A stretch of 49,307 nucleotides of DNA from an uncultured Mycoplasmatota bacterium. Its GTDB lineage: Bacteria > Bacillota_I > Bacilli_A > RF39 > UBA660. Shown here piece after piece: positions 35,686 to 44,116 of this stretch (position 1 is its first letter; each line of letters opens with the position of its first letter). Position numbers and translations under genes: made by a program. The stretch covers positions 1-49,307 of the forward strand of contig CAMMYS010000032.1 in assembly GCA_946528555.1 (NCBI GenBank). Reading direction: 5' to 3'. The notes below the pieces were generated by a model. That model did no database searches, was not told where the DNA came from, and was given only the letters and a program-made list of their open reading frames with translations.

Positions 35686-36255
35686 TTATTTTGAATCTTT
35701 TTTATATGTGTCACTTGTTATAAATAATACAAATGATATTAATACTATATAAGCACCTATTGAATATAGTACTAATGGATCATCAAATCCAGATACTGAT
35801 GCTGCAGTAAAGAATATAAATCCTAAACAAGCAAAATATATAATTGATATAAATACTACAGCTTTAAATCTACTACTACGGAAAAATCCATCATTAGCCA
35901 TAAAATATCTAATTAAAGAAACAATTGCAAATAATAAAAATGGACATATCATTAAACCAATAGCGATTTTATTTAATATTTCTGGATTTGGTACTATTGT
36001 AACTTTTTTATTTTTTTCAATTATATACAGTGTATCAGTAATATCATACTTAGTATAAAATGGTTGTTTACAAGTATATTCTTTTCCATCTATAGAACTA
36101 TCAAGTACTATTGTATCTCCATCTATTCCATATACATATGTCTCTATTGTTTTATTCCTTAATATGCTAGAACATATTACTAATACTACGCCTACTAAAA
36201 ATAAACATGCTATTATAGTCCCAATTATTTTTGCTTTTTTATTATCTTTTTTCAT
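35686..36255 (-). CDS. membrane protein, DUF3592-like, unknown function
   Basis: 189 residues. One helix near 8-30, an extracytoplasmic beta-type domain (TIETYVYGIDGDTIVLDSSIDGKEYTCKQPFY), then three helices (about 94-115, 128-150 and 157-180). The order helix - short extracytoplasmic domain - helices resembles DUF3592 proteins, and is repeated in the protein at 36257-36838, so the two are likely paralogous. One base separates them. Downstream end meets the mgtE terminator. Function unknown. Confidence 0.65.
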   Translation of the reverse strand: MKKDNKKAKIIGTIIACLFLVGVVLVICSSILRNKTIETYVYGIDGDTIVLDSSIDGKEYTCKQPFYTKYDITDTLYIIEKNKKVTIVPNPEILNKIAIGLMICPFLLFAIVSLIRYFMANDGFFRSSRFKAVVFISIIYFACLGFIFFTAASVSGFDDPLVLYSIGAYIVLISFVLFITSDTYKKDSK

Positions 36256-36256
36256 T

Positions 36257-36838
36257 CTATCTACCTCTATTTTTCCATGATTCTATTGCAAATAATATTC
36301 CAAACAAAGCTGGTAATATTAATAATATCATGTATTTAGTATCACCTGATGATGTACTAGCACCCATATTTTTAAAAATAAAATATATTACTAATCCAAA
36401 AAATAATGAAACTCCAAATAATACTAAATAGACATCTTTTTTATTTTTTAGTTTTTTATATAGCATGATATAAGGTATCAAAATAAAGAGCAATATCAAT
36501 AATATTAAACCACATATATCTCCCAATTTATCTCCAAATAATGCAAGTTTTAGTTCTCCATTTTCTTCATAAACACATACATAATCATACTTTTGTAGTT
36601 TTTGTAATAATGGCTTTTTCATTTCTACTTTTACAGGATCACCATTTTTAGTACCATATTCTACTCTAATTGTTTTATTATCTATTTCAACAACAGTAGC
36701 TTTAAATACATCTTTTCCTGCATAATAAGATTCTAGTGATCCTGCTGCTAATAATATTAAAAGTAATATAAAACTAATGCATATAATTATTATATGATTA
36801 TGAATAAATTCTTTTATTCTTTCTTTAATTTTATCCAT
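36257..36838 (-). CDS. membrane protein, DUF3592-like paralogue
   Basis: 193 residues: basic N-terminus, helix about 13-34, extracytoplasmic domain FKATVVEIDNKTIRVEYGTKNGDPVKVEMKKPLLQKLQKYDYVCVYEENGELKLALFG (here quoted as a region: 45-100), then three helices (about 105-125, 135-155, 168-188). Similar architecture to 35686-36255 and to DUF3592. No enzyme motifs. Middle gene of a three-gene minus-strand operon with the gene at 36848. Function unknown. Confidence 0.65.
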   Translation of the reverse strand: MDKIKERIKEFIHNHIIIICISFILLLILLAAGSLESYYAGKDVFKATVVEIDNKTIRVEYGTKNGDPVKVEMKKPLLQKLQKYDYVCVYEENGELKLALFGDKLGDICGLILLILLFILIPYIMLYKKLKNKKDVYLVLFGVSLFFGLVIYFIFKNMGASTSSGDTKYMILLILPALFGILFAIESWKNRGR

Positions 36839-36847
36839 ATAAACATC

Positions 36848-37531
36848 CTAATTTTCTAAATTATTACAATTTAACCAAGTATCATCTTTCATACCATAAT
36901 TAGTGCCTTCTGGTCTTACTCCATCTGCTGGATTAATTGAATACCAAGAATCTGTTATATATGTTGGTTGATCTCCATTAGGAATAATTGTATTTAAAAA
37001 CTCTTTTGTTTCTCCATCAGTTGTTATTGTAATTTTATCTTCTCCTTTTATACCAGTATATTTTTGGAAGTTAATTCCTTCAGTATAAAAGCAGTCATCA
37101 GTACCATATGATATTTTTTCTTCAAAAGATATATTTTCACCATCTTCTTTATAAGTTCCTACTATTGGAGTTGAAGAATATGCTGAATCATAATTATAAA
37201 CAAATGTATTATCATTTCTTAATATTAAAATATCATAGTTTTGTTTTCCACTTTCAGTCTTTTCTTTTGTATAAATAAATACATTTTCATATATTGTTGT
37301 ATTTTCAGGTGGTTCAACAACTGGTCCTATATCTATATCAGTTGTGTTATTTTCTTCAGGTTTTTGAACTTCATTTCCATCATATTTAATCGATATAACA
37401 ATTAAAGTTACACCTGCTACAAACATTATTAAAGCTAATATTAATTTAGGAATAGTTCCTCTTCTTAATTTTCTTTTCTTTTTAGGCTCTTCTTGTTGAA
37501 TTGGTTCAACTGTATTATTATTTTCTTCCAT
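36848..37531 (-). CDS. anchored extracellular protein of unknown function
   Basis: 227 residues. Glu-rich then Lys/Arg-rich cytoplasmic N-terminus (EEPKKKRKLRRGTIPK), one helix (about 31-50), an acidic spacer and an extracellular beta-domain (YDILILRNDNTFVYNYD; VGTYKEDGENISFEE; KYTGIKGEDKITITTDGETKEF) that reads as a lipocalin/META-like small barrel. Two cysteines (DDCFYTE, LNCNN). I chose ATG 37531 with AGGAAGTG upstream over ATG 37540. First gene of the operon with the two DUF3592-like genes. Unknown role. Confidence 0.65.
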   Translation of the reverse strand: MEENNNTVEPIQQEEPKKKRKLRRGTIPKLILALIMFVAGVTLIVISIKYDGNEVQKPEENNTTDIDIGPVVEPPENTTIYENVFIYTKEKTESGKQNYDILILRNDNTFVYNYDSAYSSTPIVGTYKEDGENISFEEKISYGTDDCFYTEGINFQKYTGIKGEDKITITTDGETKEFLNTIIPNGDQPTYITDSWYSINPADGVRPEGTNYGMKDDTWLNCNNLEN

Positions 37532-37582
37532 AATATACACTTCCTATCTTAATTTAATTATAAAATCAATTACACTTAGTGT

Positions 37583-37613
37583 CAAATTAAAAGAAGAGTT
37601 GTTTACTCTTCTT
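37583..37613 (-). terminator. rbfA terminator overlapping its stop codon
   Basis: AAGAAGAGT pairs with ACTCTTCTT; the TAA at 37603-37605 lies in loop and first arm base. TTTAATTTG follows on the minus strand. Ends the rimP-nusA-ylxR-infB-rbfA operon. Confidence 0.8.
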
Positions 37614-37941
37614 CATGTAATTTTTCTATTATTTTTTCTATTTTAGCACCATATTCAATTGATTCATCAAATATAAATCTTAATTCTGGTGTATGTCTTA
37701 CTTCTAATCTTTCAGCAAGTAAGCTTCTAAAGAAACCTGCTGCATTATTTAGATCATGTTCAACTTTTACTCTATCATCTGTAGTTGTAAAATATACTTT
37801 TGCAAATGATAAATCATTAGTTGCTTCTACAGCAGTAATAGTAACATGTTTAAAATCTTCATCTTTTGCTTCTAATAATAATATATTAGAGATTTCTCTT
37901 TGAATATCTGAAGAGATTCTTTCACCTTTTAAACTACTCAT
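37603..37941 (-). CDS. rbfA: 30S ribosome-binding factor A
   Basis: 112 residues. KH-type fold of Rbf[48 protein letters not shown] and LAERLEVRHTPELRFIFDESIEYGAKIEKII. It helps mature the 5' end region of 16S rRNA in late 30S assembly. Its ATG overlaps the infB stop (ATGA), so translation is coupled. Last gene of the nusA operon; truB and ribF, often next, are absent. Confidence 0.96.
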   Translation of the reverse strand: MSSLKGERISSDIQREISNILLLEAKDEDFKHVTITAVEATNDLSFAKVYFTTTDDRVKVEHDLNNAAGFFRSLLAERLEVRHTPELRFIFDESIEYGAKIEKIIEKLHEEE

Positions 37942-40076
37942 GCTCTCTTCACTTCTCTTTCCTCGAAGACTTCAATTACATCTCCTTCTTTAATATCAGG
38001 AAATGCTTCAACTATGATACCACAATCATATCCTTCTTTAACTTCTTTAGCTTGGTCTTTTTCTCTTTGAAGAGAACCAATCTTAGAAGTAGTTACTACT
38101 ATACCATCTCTAATTACTCTACATGGTGAGTTTTGTTTAACTATACCACTTATAACATGAGAACCAGCTATATTTCCAACTTTTGAGAAATGGAATAATT
38201 GTCTTACTTCTGCTTCACCAATTACTACTTCTTCATATTCTGGATCTAACATACCTTTCATAGCAGCTTCTATTTCTTCTACTAATTTATAAATAATATT
38301 ATAAAGTCTAATCTCTACTTCATAAGATTTAGCAGCTTCTTTAACAGATTTAGGAGGTATTACATTAAATCCTATTACAATAGCATTTGATGCATGTGCT
38401 AGAACTATATCACTTTCAGTAATTGTTCCACAACCACTTCTAATAACATTTACTTTTACACCTTCAACATTAATCTTAAGAAGTGCATTTTTAACAGCTT
38501 CTTCACTACCTTTAACATCTGTTTTTAATACTACATTTATTTCTTTTCTACCTTCTTTAATAGAATCAAATAATTCATCTAAAGAAAGCGCTTTACGAGC
38601 AAATCTTTGTGACTTTTGAGCTTCTTTTCTCTTCATAGCTACACTACGAGATTCTTTTTCATTTTCAAAAGCCATAAATTTATCTCCTGCTACTGGAACT
38701 TCTTCTAAACCTGTTACTTCAACTGGTTTTGATGGTTCTGCGGATACTACTTCTTTTCCAGCATCATCTCTTAAAGTTCTTACTTTTCCATGAGCAGTTC
38801 CAACAACAATTGGATCTCCTAATCTTAAAGTACCATTTTGAATTAATAATGTTACTACTGGACCTTTATTTTTATCAAGTCTTGCTTCAATAACACTACC
38901 AATAGCATATCTATTTGGATTTGCTTTTAATTCTAATATTTCACTTAATGCATTAATATTATCTAATAATAAGTCTACTCCTTCACCTGTTTTAGCACTA
39001 ATCTTAACAAATATAGTATCTCCACCCCATTCTTCTGGAGTAAGTCCAAGTTCAGATAATTCACTCATTATTTTATCTACATTAACATTAGGTTTATCTA
39101 TTTTATTAATTGCTACTATTATTGGAACATTAGCAGCTTTAGCATGATCAATTGCTTCTTTTGTTTGAGGCATTACACCATCATCAGCAGCAACTATAAT
39201 AACTACTATATCTGTTACACTAGCACCACGTGCTCTCATTTCAGTAAATGCTGCATGTCCTGGAGTATCAATAAATGTAATCTTTTTACCATCTTTTTCT
39301 ACTTGATAAGCTCCTATAGCTTGTGTAATTCCACCTGCTTCTCCTAAAGCAACATGTGAATTTCTAATATAGTCTAATAGTGTTGTTTTACCATGATCTA
39401 CATGTCCCATTATTGTTACTACTGCTGGTCTTGGTAATAAATCTTCTTCTTTATCATTAATTACATATTCTTCAAAATTACTAATATCAGTTGTTTCTTC
39501 TCTAGCAAGTTCCTTATTATAATCAAGTACTACTACACTAGCATCATCATATGATATAGCTTGATTTGAAGAAATCATAAGTCCCATACCAATTAATTTT
39601 TTAACTACATCTGTTACATTAACATGTAATCTTTCAGCTAAATCAGCAACACTCATTCCATCTTTATATAAAACTATATTGCTTTCTACTTCTTCTTTAT
39701 TACTTTGAAGTTTTTCTTTATTTTTATAAATATTTTTCTTTTCAAGAATTAATTCTTCTTTATCTTTTTTACTTGATTTATTACTATTATCTTTCTTTTT
39801 AATTTTCTCTTTTACTTGTGTATCTGAATCAAGTTCAATATTATATGCCATAGCAGCTTCTTCAGCTCTATCTTCCATTTCAAATTTATCTAATAATTCT
39901 TCACTAATATTATCTTCATTATTTGATAAAGATCCAAGTTCATTATCAAGAACTATAATAGCTTCATCATCAAGAATATCATCTTTATTATTATATTTAT
40001 AACCTAAAGATTTAAGTGTTGAAATAACTTCTTCACTACTAATTCCAAGTTCTAAAGCATAATCTTCTATACTCAT
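37938..40076 (-). CDS. infB: translation initiation factor IF-2
   Basis: 712 residues. Two N-terminal helical IF2_N modules: the first ([21 protein letters not shown]) at the start and the second ([20 protein letters not shown], about 140-160) after a Lys-rich linker. The G domain has [18 protein letters not shown] and NKID, followed by the beta-barrel and C1/C2 domains for fMet-tRNA binding ([25 protein letters not shown]). It positions initiator tRNA on the 30S subunit. Shorter than E. coli IF-2 but typical of low-GC Firmicutes. ATG with AGGAGG; ends TGA, overlapping rbfA. Confidence 0.98.
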   Translation of the reverse strand: MSIEDYALELGISSEEVISTLKSLGYKYNNKDDILDDEAIIVLDNELGSLSNNEDNISEELLDKFEMEDRAEEAAMAYNIELDSDTQVKEKIKKKDNSNKSSKKDKEELILEKKNIYKNKEKLQSNKEEVESNIVLYKDGMSVADLAERLHVNVTDVVKKLIGMGLMISSNQAISYDDASVVVLDYNKELAREETTDISNFEEYVINDKEEDLLPRPAVVTIMGHVDHGKTTLLDYIRNSHVALGEAGGITQAIGAYQVEKDGKKITFIDTPGHAAFTEMRARGASVTDIVVIIVAADDGVMPQTKEAIDHAKAANVPIIVAINKIDKPNVNVDKIMSELSELGLTPEEWGGDTIFVKISAKTGEGVDLLLDNINALSEILELKANPNRYAIGSVIEARLDKNKGPVVTLLIQNGTLRLGDPIVVGTAHGKVRTLRDDAGKEVVSAEPSKPVEVTGLEEVPVAGDKFMAFENEKESRSVAMKRKEAQKSQRFARKALSLDELFDSIKEGRKEINVVLKTDVKGSEEAVKNALLKINVEGVKVNVIRSGCGTITESDIVLAHASNAIVIGFNVIPPKSVKEAAKSYEVEIRLYNIIYKLVEEIEAAMKGMLDPEYEEVVIGEAEVRQLFHFSKVGNIAGSHVISGIVKQNSPCRVIRDGIVVTTSKIGSLQREKDQAKEVKEGYDCGIIVEAFPDIKEGDVIEVFEEREVKRA

Positions 40077-40090
40077 AAATAACCTCCTTA

Positions 40091-40351
40091 TTAATTAATT
40101 TTTTCTAATAATTCATTATATATTTCATCATTAATTTTTGTATCTAGATGTCTTTCTAATACTTTAGTTTTACGAGCTTTTTCTATAATATCTTTATCTT
40201 TTTTAAGATAAGCTCCTCTACCATTAGCTTTTAAAGTATCATCAACAAAAACTAATCCTTCATTATTTCTTACTATTCTAAGTAAGTCTTTTTTTTCACA
40301 TTTTTCTCCACTGACAACACATGTTCTCATTGGTATCTTTCTCTGTTTCAT
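40091..40351 (-). CDS. ylxR: YlxR family RNA-binding protein (RnpM)
   Basis: 86 residues. DUF448 signature: RTCVVSGEKCEKKDLLRIVRN and GRGAYLKKDKDIIEKARK. In B. subtilis the orthologue binds RNase P RNA (named RnpM). Lies between nusA and infB; the usual ylxQ (L7Ae-like) that follows in Bacillus is absent. AAGGAGG before the ATG. Confidence 0.95.
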   Translation of the reverse strand: MKQRKIPMRTCVVSGEKCEKKDLLRIVRNNEGLVFVDDTLKANGRGAYLKKDKDIIEKARKTKVLERHLDTKINDEIYNELLEKIN

Positions 40352-40360
40352 AAGTCCTCC

Positions 40361-41503
40361 TTATGCATTAATTGATTTGTTAATATCCTCAAGTGTTTTA
40401 ATATTAATTGTATATTTTGTTAATCTACTAGCAAGTTTAATATTGATACCTTTTTTACCAATAGCTAAACTTAAGTTTTCATCATCAGCTATTACTAATG
40501 CTTCTTTCTTCTTTTCATCAGTAATAGATACGTTTAAGTTTTTAGCTGGACTTAATGCATGAGCAATAAATTCTTCAGGATCTGTTGAATATTCTATTAA
40601 ATCAACTTTTTCTCCACCTAATTCATTTATTATATTAGCAATTCTTCTTCCCTTTTCACCAATACAACTTCCTATTGGATCAACATTTGGATTTGTTGAA
40701 GAAACAGCTACTTTACTTCTAACACCAGCTTCTCTTGCTACTCCTCTAAGTTCTAAAGTTCCATCTGCAAATTCAGGAATTTCATGTTCAAATAGTCTTT
40801 TAACAAAACCATAATTCTTTCTTGATACAAGAATAAGTGGTCCTTTAGGAGTAGTTTCTATTTTAGTAATATAAACTTTAATACTATCTCCCATTGTTAA
40901 TTTTTCTCCAGGAATTAATTCACTCTTTGGAAGTATTCCTCTAGCTTTTCCTAAATCAACATAATAGTTTTTAACATCTTCCATAGCTAAGAAACCAACC
41001 ATAAGTTCATCTTCTTTATCTTCAAATTCACTCATGACTTTTTCTCTTTCAGCTTCTCTAATCTTTTGTAATACTACTTGTTTAGCAACTGAAATAGCTA
41101 CTCTACCAAAATCTTTAGGAGTTACTTCTTCTAATATTTCATCTCCTACTTGATAATCTAAATTCTTATCTTTTGCTTCTGAAATAGTCATCTCATTTAA
41201 GTAATCATGTTGTACTTTTACTTCTCCTGTTTCTGGATCTATTTCATCATCATCATCTTTATAGTCATCTACTATTTTTGTTACTTTAAATACTTTTATT
41301 TCTCCTGTATTTCTATCAATTAATACACGAGATGCATAATCAGCTTTTTCATTTTTTCTAAAAGCTGTTGATAATGCAGTTTGCATTGCTTCGATTACAG
41401 TATCTTCATCAATACCTTTTTCTTTAACGATATAATCTAAAGCTGCTTTAAATTCTTTTGCTTTTTCTGCTTCTGTTACTTCTTTAGTTTTCTTAGTTTT
41501 CAT
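40361..41503 (-). CDS. nusA: transcription termination/antitermination factor NusA
   Basis: 380 residues: N-terminal RNA polymerase-binding domain (ALDYIVKEKGIDEDTVIEAMQTAL), S1 domain (about 130-205), two KH domains with GSCIGEKGRRIANI and AIGKKGINIKLASRL. No C-terminal acidic repeats, as usual in Firmicutes. Modulates pausing and intrinsic termination. I chose ATG 41503; the alternative GTG 41509 sits too close to the GGAG. It overlaps the last codons of rimP by 11 bases. Regulated by a leader hairpin (see 41762-41791). Confidence 0.97.
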   Translation of the reverse strand: MKTKKTKEVTEAEKAKEFKAALDYIVKEKGIDEDTVIEAMQTALSTAFRKNEKADYASRVLIDRNTGEIKVFKVTKIVDDYKDDDDEIDPETGEVKVQHDYLNEMTISEAKDKNLDYQVGDEILEEVTPKDFGRVAISVAKQVVLQKIREAEREKVMSEFEDKEDELMVGFLAMEDVKNYYVDLGKARGILPKSELIPGEKLTMGDSIKVYITKIETTPKGPLILVSRKNYGFVKRLFEHEIPEFADGTLELRGVAREAGVRSKVAVSSTNPNVDPIGSCIGEKGRRIANIINELGGEKVDLIEYSTDPEEFIAHALSPAKNLNVSITDEKKKEALVIADDENLSLAIGKKGINIKLASRLTKYTINIKTLEDINKSINA

Positions 41504-41747
41504 CTTCACTCACTCCTTTACTTCCTACATCTAAAACATAATCTTCAATATCTAAATCTAGTGAATCAATAATTGGATCTACTATATGTGTTGCTTTAAC
41601 ACATAAATCTAAATCAACTCCATTTTCACTATCTATAGTTACAAATAATGTTTTTTGACCATCCTCTTCTCCAAAGTGAACACCTACTAATTCAATATTC
41701 TCTTTTTCTAATGGTTCTTTAACTGCAGCAATTATTTTTTCTTCCAT
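41493..41747 (-). CDS. rimP: ribosome maturation factor RimP, N-terminal domain only
   Basis: 84 residues. The RimP N-terminal domain is clear (IIAAVKEPLEKENIELVGVHFGEEDGQKTLFVTID, then VDLDLCVKATHIVDPIID and YVLDVGSKGV), but the usual second, SH3-like domain (residues about 85-150) is missing: the frame ends in VSEDEN-stop and nusA begins immediately, overlapping it. RimP supports 30S maturation. AGGAGG before the ATG. No frameshifted remnant of the C-domain is visible, because nusA fills the space. First gene of the nusA operon. Confidence 0.9.
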   Translation of the reverse strand: MEEKIIAAVKEPLEKENIELVGVHFGEEDGQKTLFVTIDSENGVDLDLCVKATHIVDPIIDSLDLDIEDYVLDVGSKGVSEDEN

Positions 41748-41761
41748 AATTACCTCCTTTT

Positions 41762-41791
41762 TAAAATTAAAGAGTGGGTTTAGCCCACTCT
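41762..41791 (-). promoter_or_regulatory. attenuator-like hairpin in the rimP-nusA leader
   Basis: AGAGTGGG pairs with CCCACTCT around a 5-nt loop, followed by a broken U-tract TTTAATTTT, between the promoter at 41807-41835 and the rimP ribosome site. An interrupted U-tract is typical of NusA-stimulated terminators, and B. subtilis nusA is controlled by NusA-dependent termination in the same leader. The feedback role here is inference from position and shape. Confidence 0.65.
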
Positions 41792-41806
41792 CTTTCAGTC
41801 AAACGT

Positions 41807-41835
41807 ATTATAACATATTAAATATTGTTATACAA
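41807..41835 (-). promoter_or_regulatory. promoter of the rimP-nusA-infB operon
   Basis: TTGTAT (41835-41830), 17 bases, TATAAT (41812-41807) on the minus strand, with predicted start near 41800, just ahead of the leader hairpin. Confidence 0.75.
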
Positions 41836-41908
41836 GTACAAATTATTATATTGGGCTATAATTCAAATAATATATATCTAATTTAATAATTCATACTCAT
41901 ATTAGCAC

Positions 41909-42268
41909 CTACTTTCCAAAATATGTTTTTATAACAGTAAGTACTTTTGCTATTTCAGTCATTAATTCATCAAAATGTGAAGTAACATATTCTACATCAT
42001 TAGCTTCACTTTTTAATTGATGCTCTAGACACATGTTTGCTAGTACATTAATTCCTAAATACATGCATTCACTTTTCATAGCATGTACTTCAATAGCATA
42101 GTTTTTATAATCATCAGTTTTTTTAAAATTTATAATTCTTTTTACTCTATCAATATTCTCATTATAGAAATCATTTAATATTTCATTATACATGTCGATT
42201 CCGCCAAGATCAGCACTTGCTTTATCAACATCATATCCAGCTGCTTTTAATGTGTTTATATCGTTCAT
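41909..42268 (-). CDS. HPt-domain protein, stand-alone
   Basis: 119 residues, all helical. EVHAMKSECMYLGI with H62 matches the HxxK/S signature of a histidine-phosphotransfer (HPt) four-helix bundle; the rest (MCLEHQLKSEANDVEYV, LMTEIAKVLTVIKTYF) fits the other helices. HPt proteins carry phosphate between receiver domains in phosphorelays. No kinase or response regulator is in the window, so partners are unknown. AGGAGAT before ATG; follows queH by 32 bases. Confidence 0.75.
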   Translation of the reverse strand: MNDINTLKAAGYDVDKASADLGGIDMYNEILNDFYNENIDRVKRIINFKKTDDYKNYAIEVHAMKSECMYLGINVLANMCLEHQLKSEANDVEYVTSHFDELMTEIAKVLTVIKTYFGK

Positions 42269-42300
42269 TTTATCTATCTCCTAGAATATTATATCATAGA

Positions 42301-42834
42301 TTATTTCTTTTTTAAATATCTTTCTTCTTCACTAAAAATACAACCACAATACTTTTGCATATATAATCCTGTTTCTCTAAACATAGCTTGTCCTTCTCTA
42401 AAATATGGTCTAAAATCTTTATATAAAAATTTAATTCCATATTCTTTCTCTAATTCTTCACATACTTTAATAATTAAATCATGTTTTTGATAAGGACTTA
42501 TTAATAATGTTGTAGTAAATGCATCAAAATTATTATCTTTAGCATATTTTACTACATGTTCTAATCTACTTCTATAACAATATTCACATCTATTATCAAG
42601 TCTATCTATTACATTTTTAGTAAACTCTCTAAGGCCATAATAATCTTCAACTACTATATCTAAATCTACAAGTTTAGCATATTCTTTATATGCATTTAAT
42701 CTTGCTTCATATTCTTTATATGGATGAATATTTAAATTATACCAATATCCTGTTAAATCATGACCATCTTCTCTTAATACTTTAATAACAGCAGCACTAC
42801 ATGGTCCACAACAAGAATGCATTAAAACCTTCAT
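42301..42834 (-). CDS. queH: epoxyqueuosine reductase QueH
   Basis: 177 residues. DUF208/QueH signatures: MHSCCGPCSAAVIK (C8, C9, C12), CEYCYRSRL and YCGCIFSEEE, whose cysteines bind the iron-sulfur clusters; this non-B12 enzyme performs the last step of queuosine synthesis in tRNA. Sits between metK and the HPt gene. No other que gene in the window. GGTGAT before the ATG. Identification firm. Confidence 0.95.
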   Translation of the reverse strand: MKVLMHSCCGPCSAAVIKVLREDGHDLTGYWYNLNIHPYKEYEARLNAYKEYAKLVDLDIVVEDYYGLREFTKNVIDRLDNRCEYCYRSRLEHVVKYAKDNNFDAFTTTLLISPYQKHDLIIKVCEELEKEYGIKFLYKDFRPYFREGQAMFRETGLYMQKYCGCIFSEEERYLKKK

Positions 42835-42869
42835 TTAAATCACCAAAGATATTATACAATATTTTTTTG

Positions 42870-43655
42870 TTAATACAATCCCCACATAGCAAACTTTTCA
42901 AAACCACCTATTTCTTCTATATATGACTTAGCTATTTCAACTATTTCTTCATATGGTTTTCCATCAACATATTCATCTCCAATAGCGCAGGCTAGTTCAA
43001 CATCTTTTCCTGTTTCTTGTGCTTTTAAAAAAGCATATATATTTATTGATACATCAGCTTTAGATAAATCTTTTCCATGAAGACCACCTCCAGTAACACT
43101 AGTTGCCATATCACTTCCAAGTTTTCTATTTGTTGCTCCACTATCAACATTAATACCACCAGTCCAATAACCAAGAGGATTAATAATTGCTTTTGGATAC
43201 ATTTTTCTAAGGTCTTCATACTCAGCATTACTTTGACAAATAATTAGTTTATCTTTATCTAATATATATTTTCCATCATAAGGATATTTAGAATATATTT
43301 TTCTTGCTATACTAGATAATCTTTTATCACATTCTCTTAAAGGAGAACCTTTAAAAATACCATTATCTCCACATCTTATTTTACCCTCTTGATTATTTGA
43401 TAAATGAATATCTTGTTTAATTTGGCTTAGATTTAATTTAACATCAAAACCTACTATTCTATTAACAATACTACTCACTTCTTCTTTCTTAAATCTAACA
43501 CTACTTTCAATTATTATATTGCATTTAGAGTGTCCTAATAAAACCTCTACTGCTATTTTAGGATTGCTTTGTTTTTTATATGCTAGGTCCACTAAAGCAC
43601 CTGCTATTCTATCAGCTACTTTATCAGGATGACTAGGATTAACTTTTTCTATCAT
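42870..43655 (-). CDS. compact S-adenosylmethionine synthetase (MetK-like)
   Basis: 261 residues against about 380-400 for MetK, so the enzyme is much reduced. All key motifs are nevertheless in order: SHPDK at 8-12 (ATP/methionine site), GHS at 41-43, GDNG at 96-99 (GDQG of MetK), DSGATNRK at 171-178, and GGGLHGKDLSKAD at 189-201 with the catalytic lysines and aspartate. The region between 105 and 155, the MetK central domain, is shortened, and the C-terminus ends soon after. Makes SAM from methionine and ATP. A SAM-I riboswitch heads its operon, strongly supporting the call. Starts one base after the 89-residue gene. Confidence 0.85.
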   Translation of the reverse strand: MIEKVNPSHPDKVADRIAGALVDLAYKKQSNPKIAVEVLLGHSKCNIIIESSVRFKKEEVSSIVNRIVGFDVKLNLSQIKQDIHLSNNQEGKIRCGDNGIFKGSPLRECDKRLSSIARKIYSKYPYDGKYILDKDKLIICQSNAEYEDLRKMYPKAIINPLGYWTGGINVDSGATNRKLGSDMATSVTGGGLHGKDLSKADVSINIYAFLKAQETGKDVELACAIGDEYVDGKPYEEIVEIAKSYIEEIGGFEKFAMWGLY

Positions 43656-43656
43656 T

Positions 43657-43926
43657 TTATTTATTCCTTTCTTTTTCTATTTTCTTAAATTCTTCAATTG
43701 ATATTATTACATGTGCACTTGCTGCAGCTGCACAACAAGTAACACTATCACATACCCAAAAATTTCTTTCTTTAAAATCTACTACAAATGGAAAATTACT
43801 TTCAATAAAGTTTTCTTTATAATATGGATATGTTATTTTTAAATCATATTTTTTAGTTATATAGTCATAAAATTTTCCTCTTTTTATCTTATTTTCTTCT
43901 TGTACTATAAATTGTGTTCTTTTCAT
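43657..43926 (-). CDS. unknown small protein, SAM-riboswitch operon partner of MetK
   Basis: 89 residues starting MKRTQFIVQEENKIKRGKFYDY, soluble, basic N-terminus. Middle has YPYYKENFIESNFPFVVDFKER then WVCDSVTCCAAAASAHVII, a helix with three cysteines. No family recognised. It is the first gene after the SAM-I riboswitch, with GAAAGGAGG before the ATG, and its stop lies one base before the metK-like start, so it is translated in a unit with that enzyme. Methionine, SAM or sulfur-related work is inferred only from this context. Confidence 0.75.
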   Translation of the reverse strand: MKRTQFIVQEENKIKRGKFYDYITKKYDLKITYPYYKENFIESNFPFVVDFKERNFWVCDSVTCCAAAASAHVIISIEEFKKIEKERNK

Positions 43927-43954
43927 ATTTCCTCCTTTCTAACATCTTGCTAGA

Positions 43955-44079
43955 AAATAAAAAAGACTTAAGATAACCTTAAGTCTTTAAAAGTTATCTT
44001 ATAGATCTAGCATTACCACCTAATCTAATAGGTTGGTGCGACTTCATAGGGCTAGTCCCTCCATCGCTCTTTATAAGAT
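43955..44079 (-). promoter_or_regulatory. SAM-I (S-box) riboswitch with terminator platform
   Basis: On the minus strand the aptamer runs 44079-43996: P1 ATCTTATA/TATAAGAT, then the S-box core GATGGAGGGACTAGCCCTATGAAG and ACCAACCTA...TAGGTGGTAATGCTAGATC. Downstream AAAGACTTAAG/CTTAAGTCTTT plus TTTATTTTC (43962-43988) is a terminator. P1's AAGATAAC (43993-44000) can instead pair with GTTATCTT (43970-43977) as antiterminator, so SAM binding would favour termination: a SAM-OFF switch. Extended -10 TGATATAAT at 44089-44097 puts transcription start at the aptamer 5' end. Confidence 0.92.
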
Positions 44080-44116
44080 GTTAATAACATTATATCATAT
44101 TTTTATTTTAAAGATA

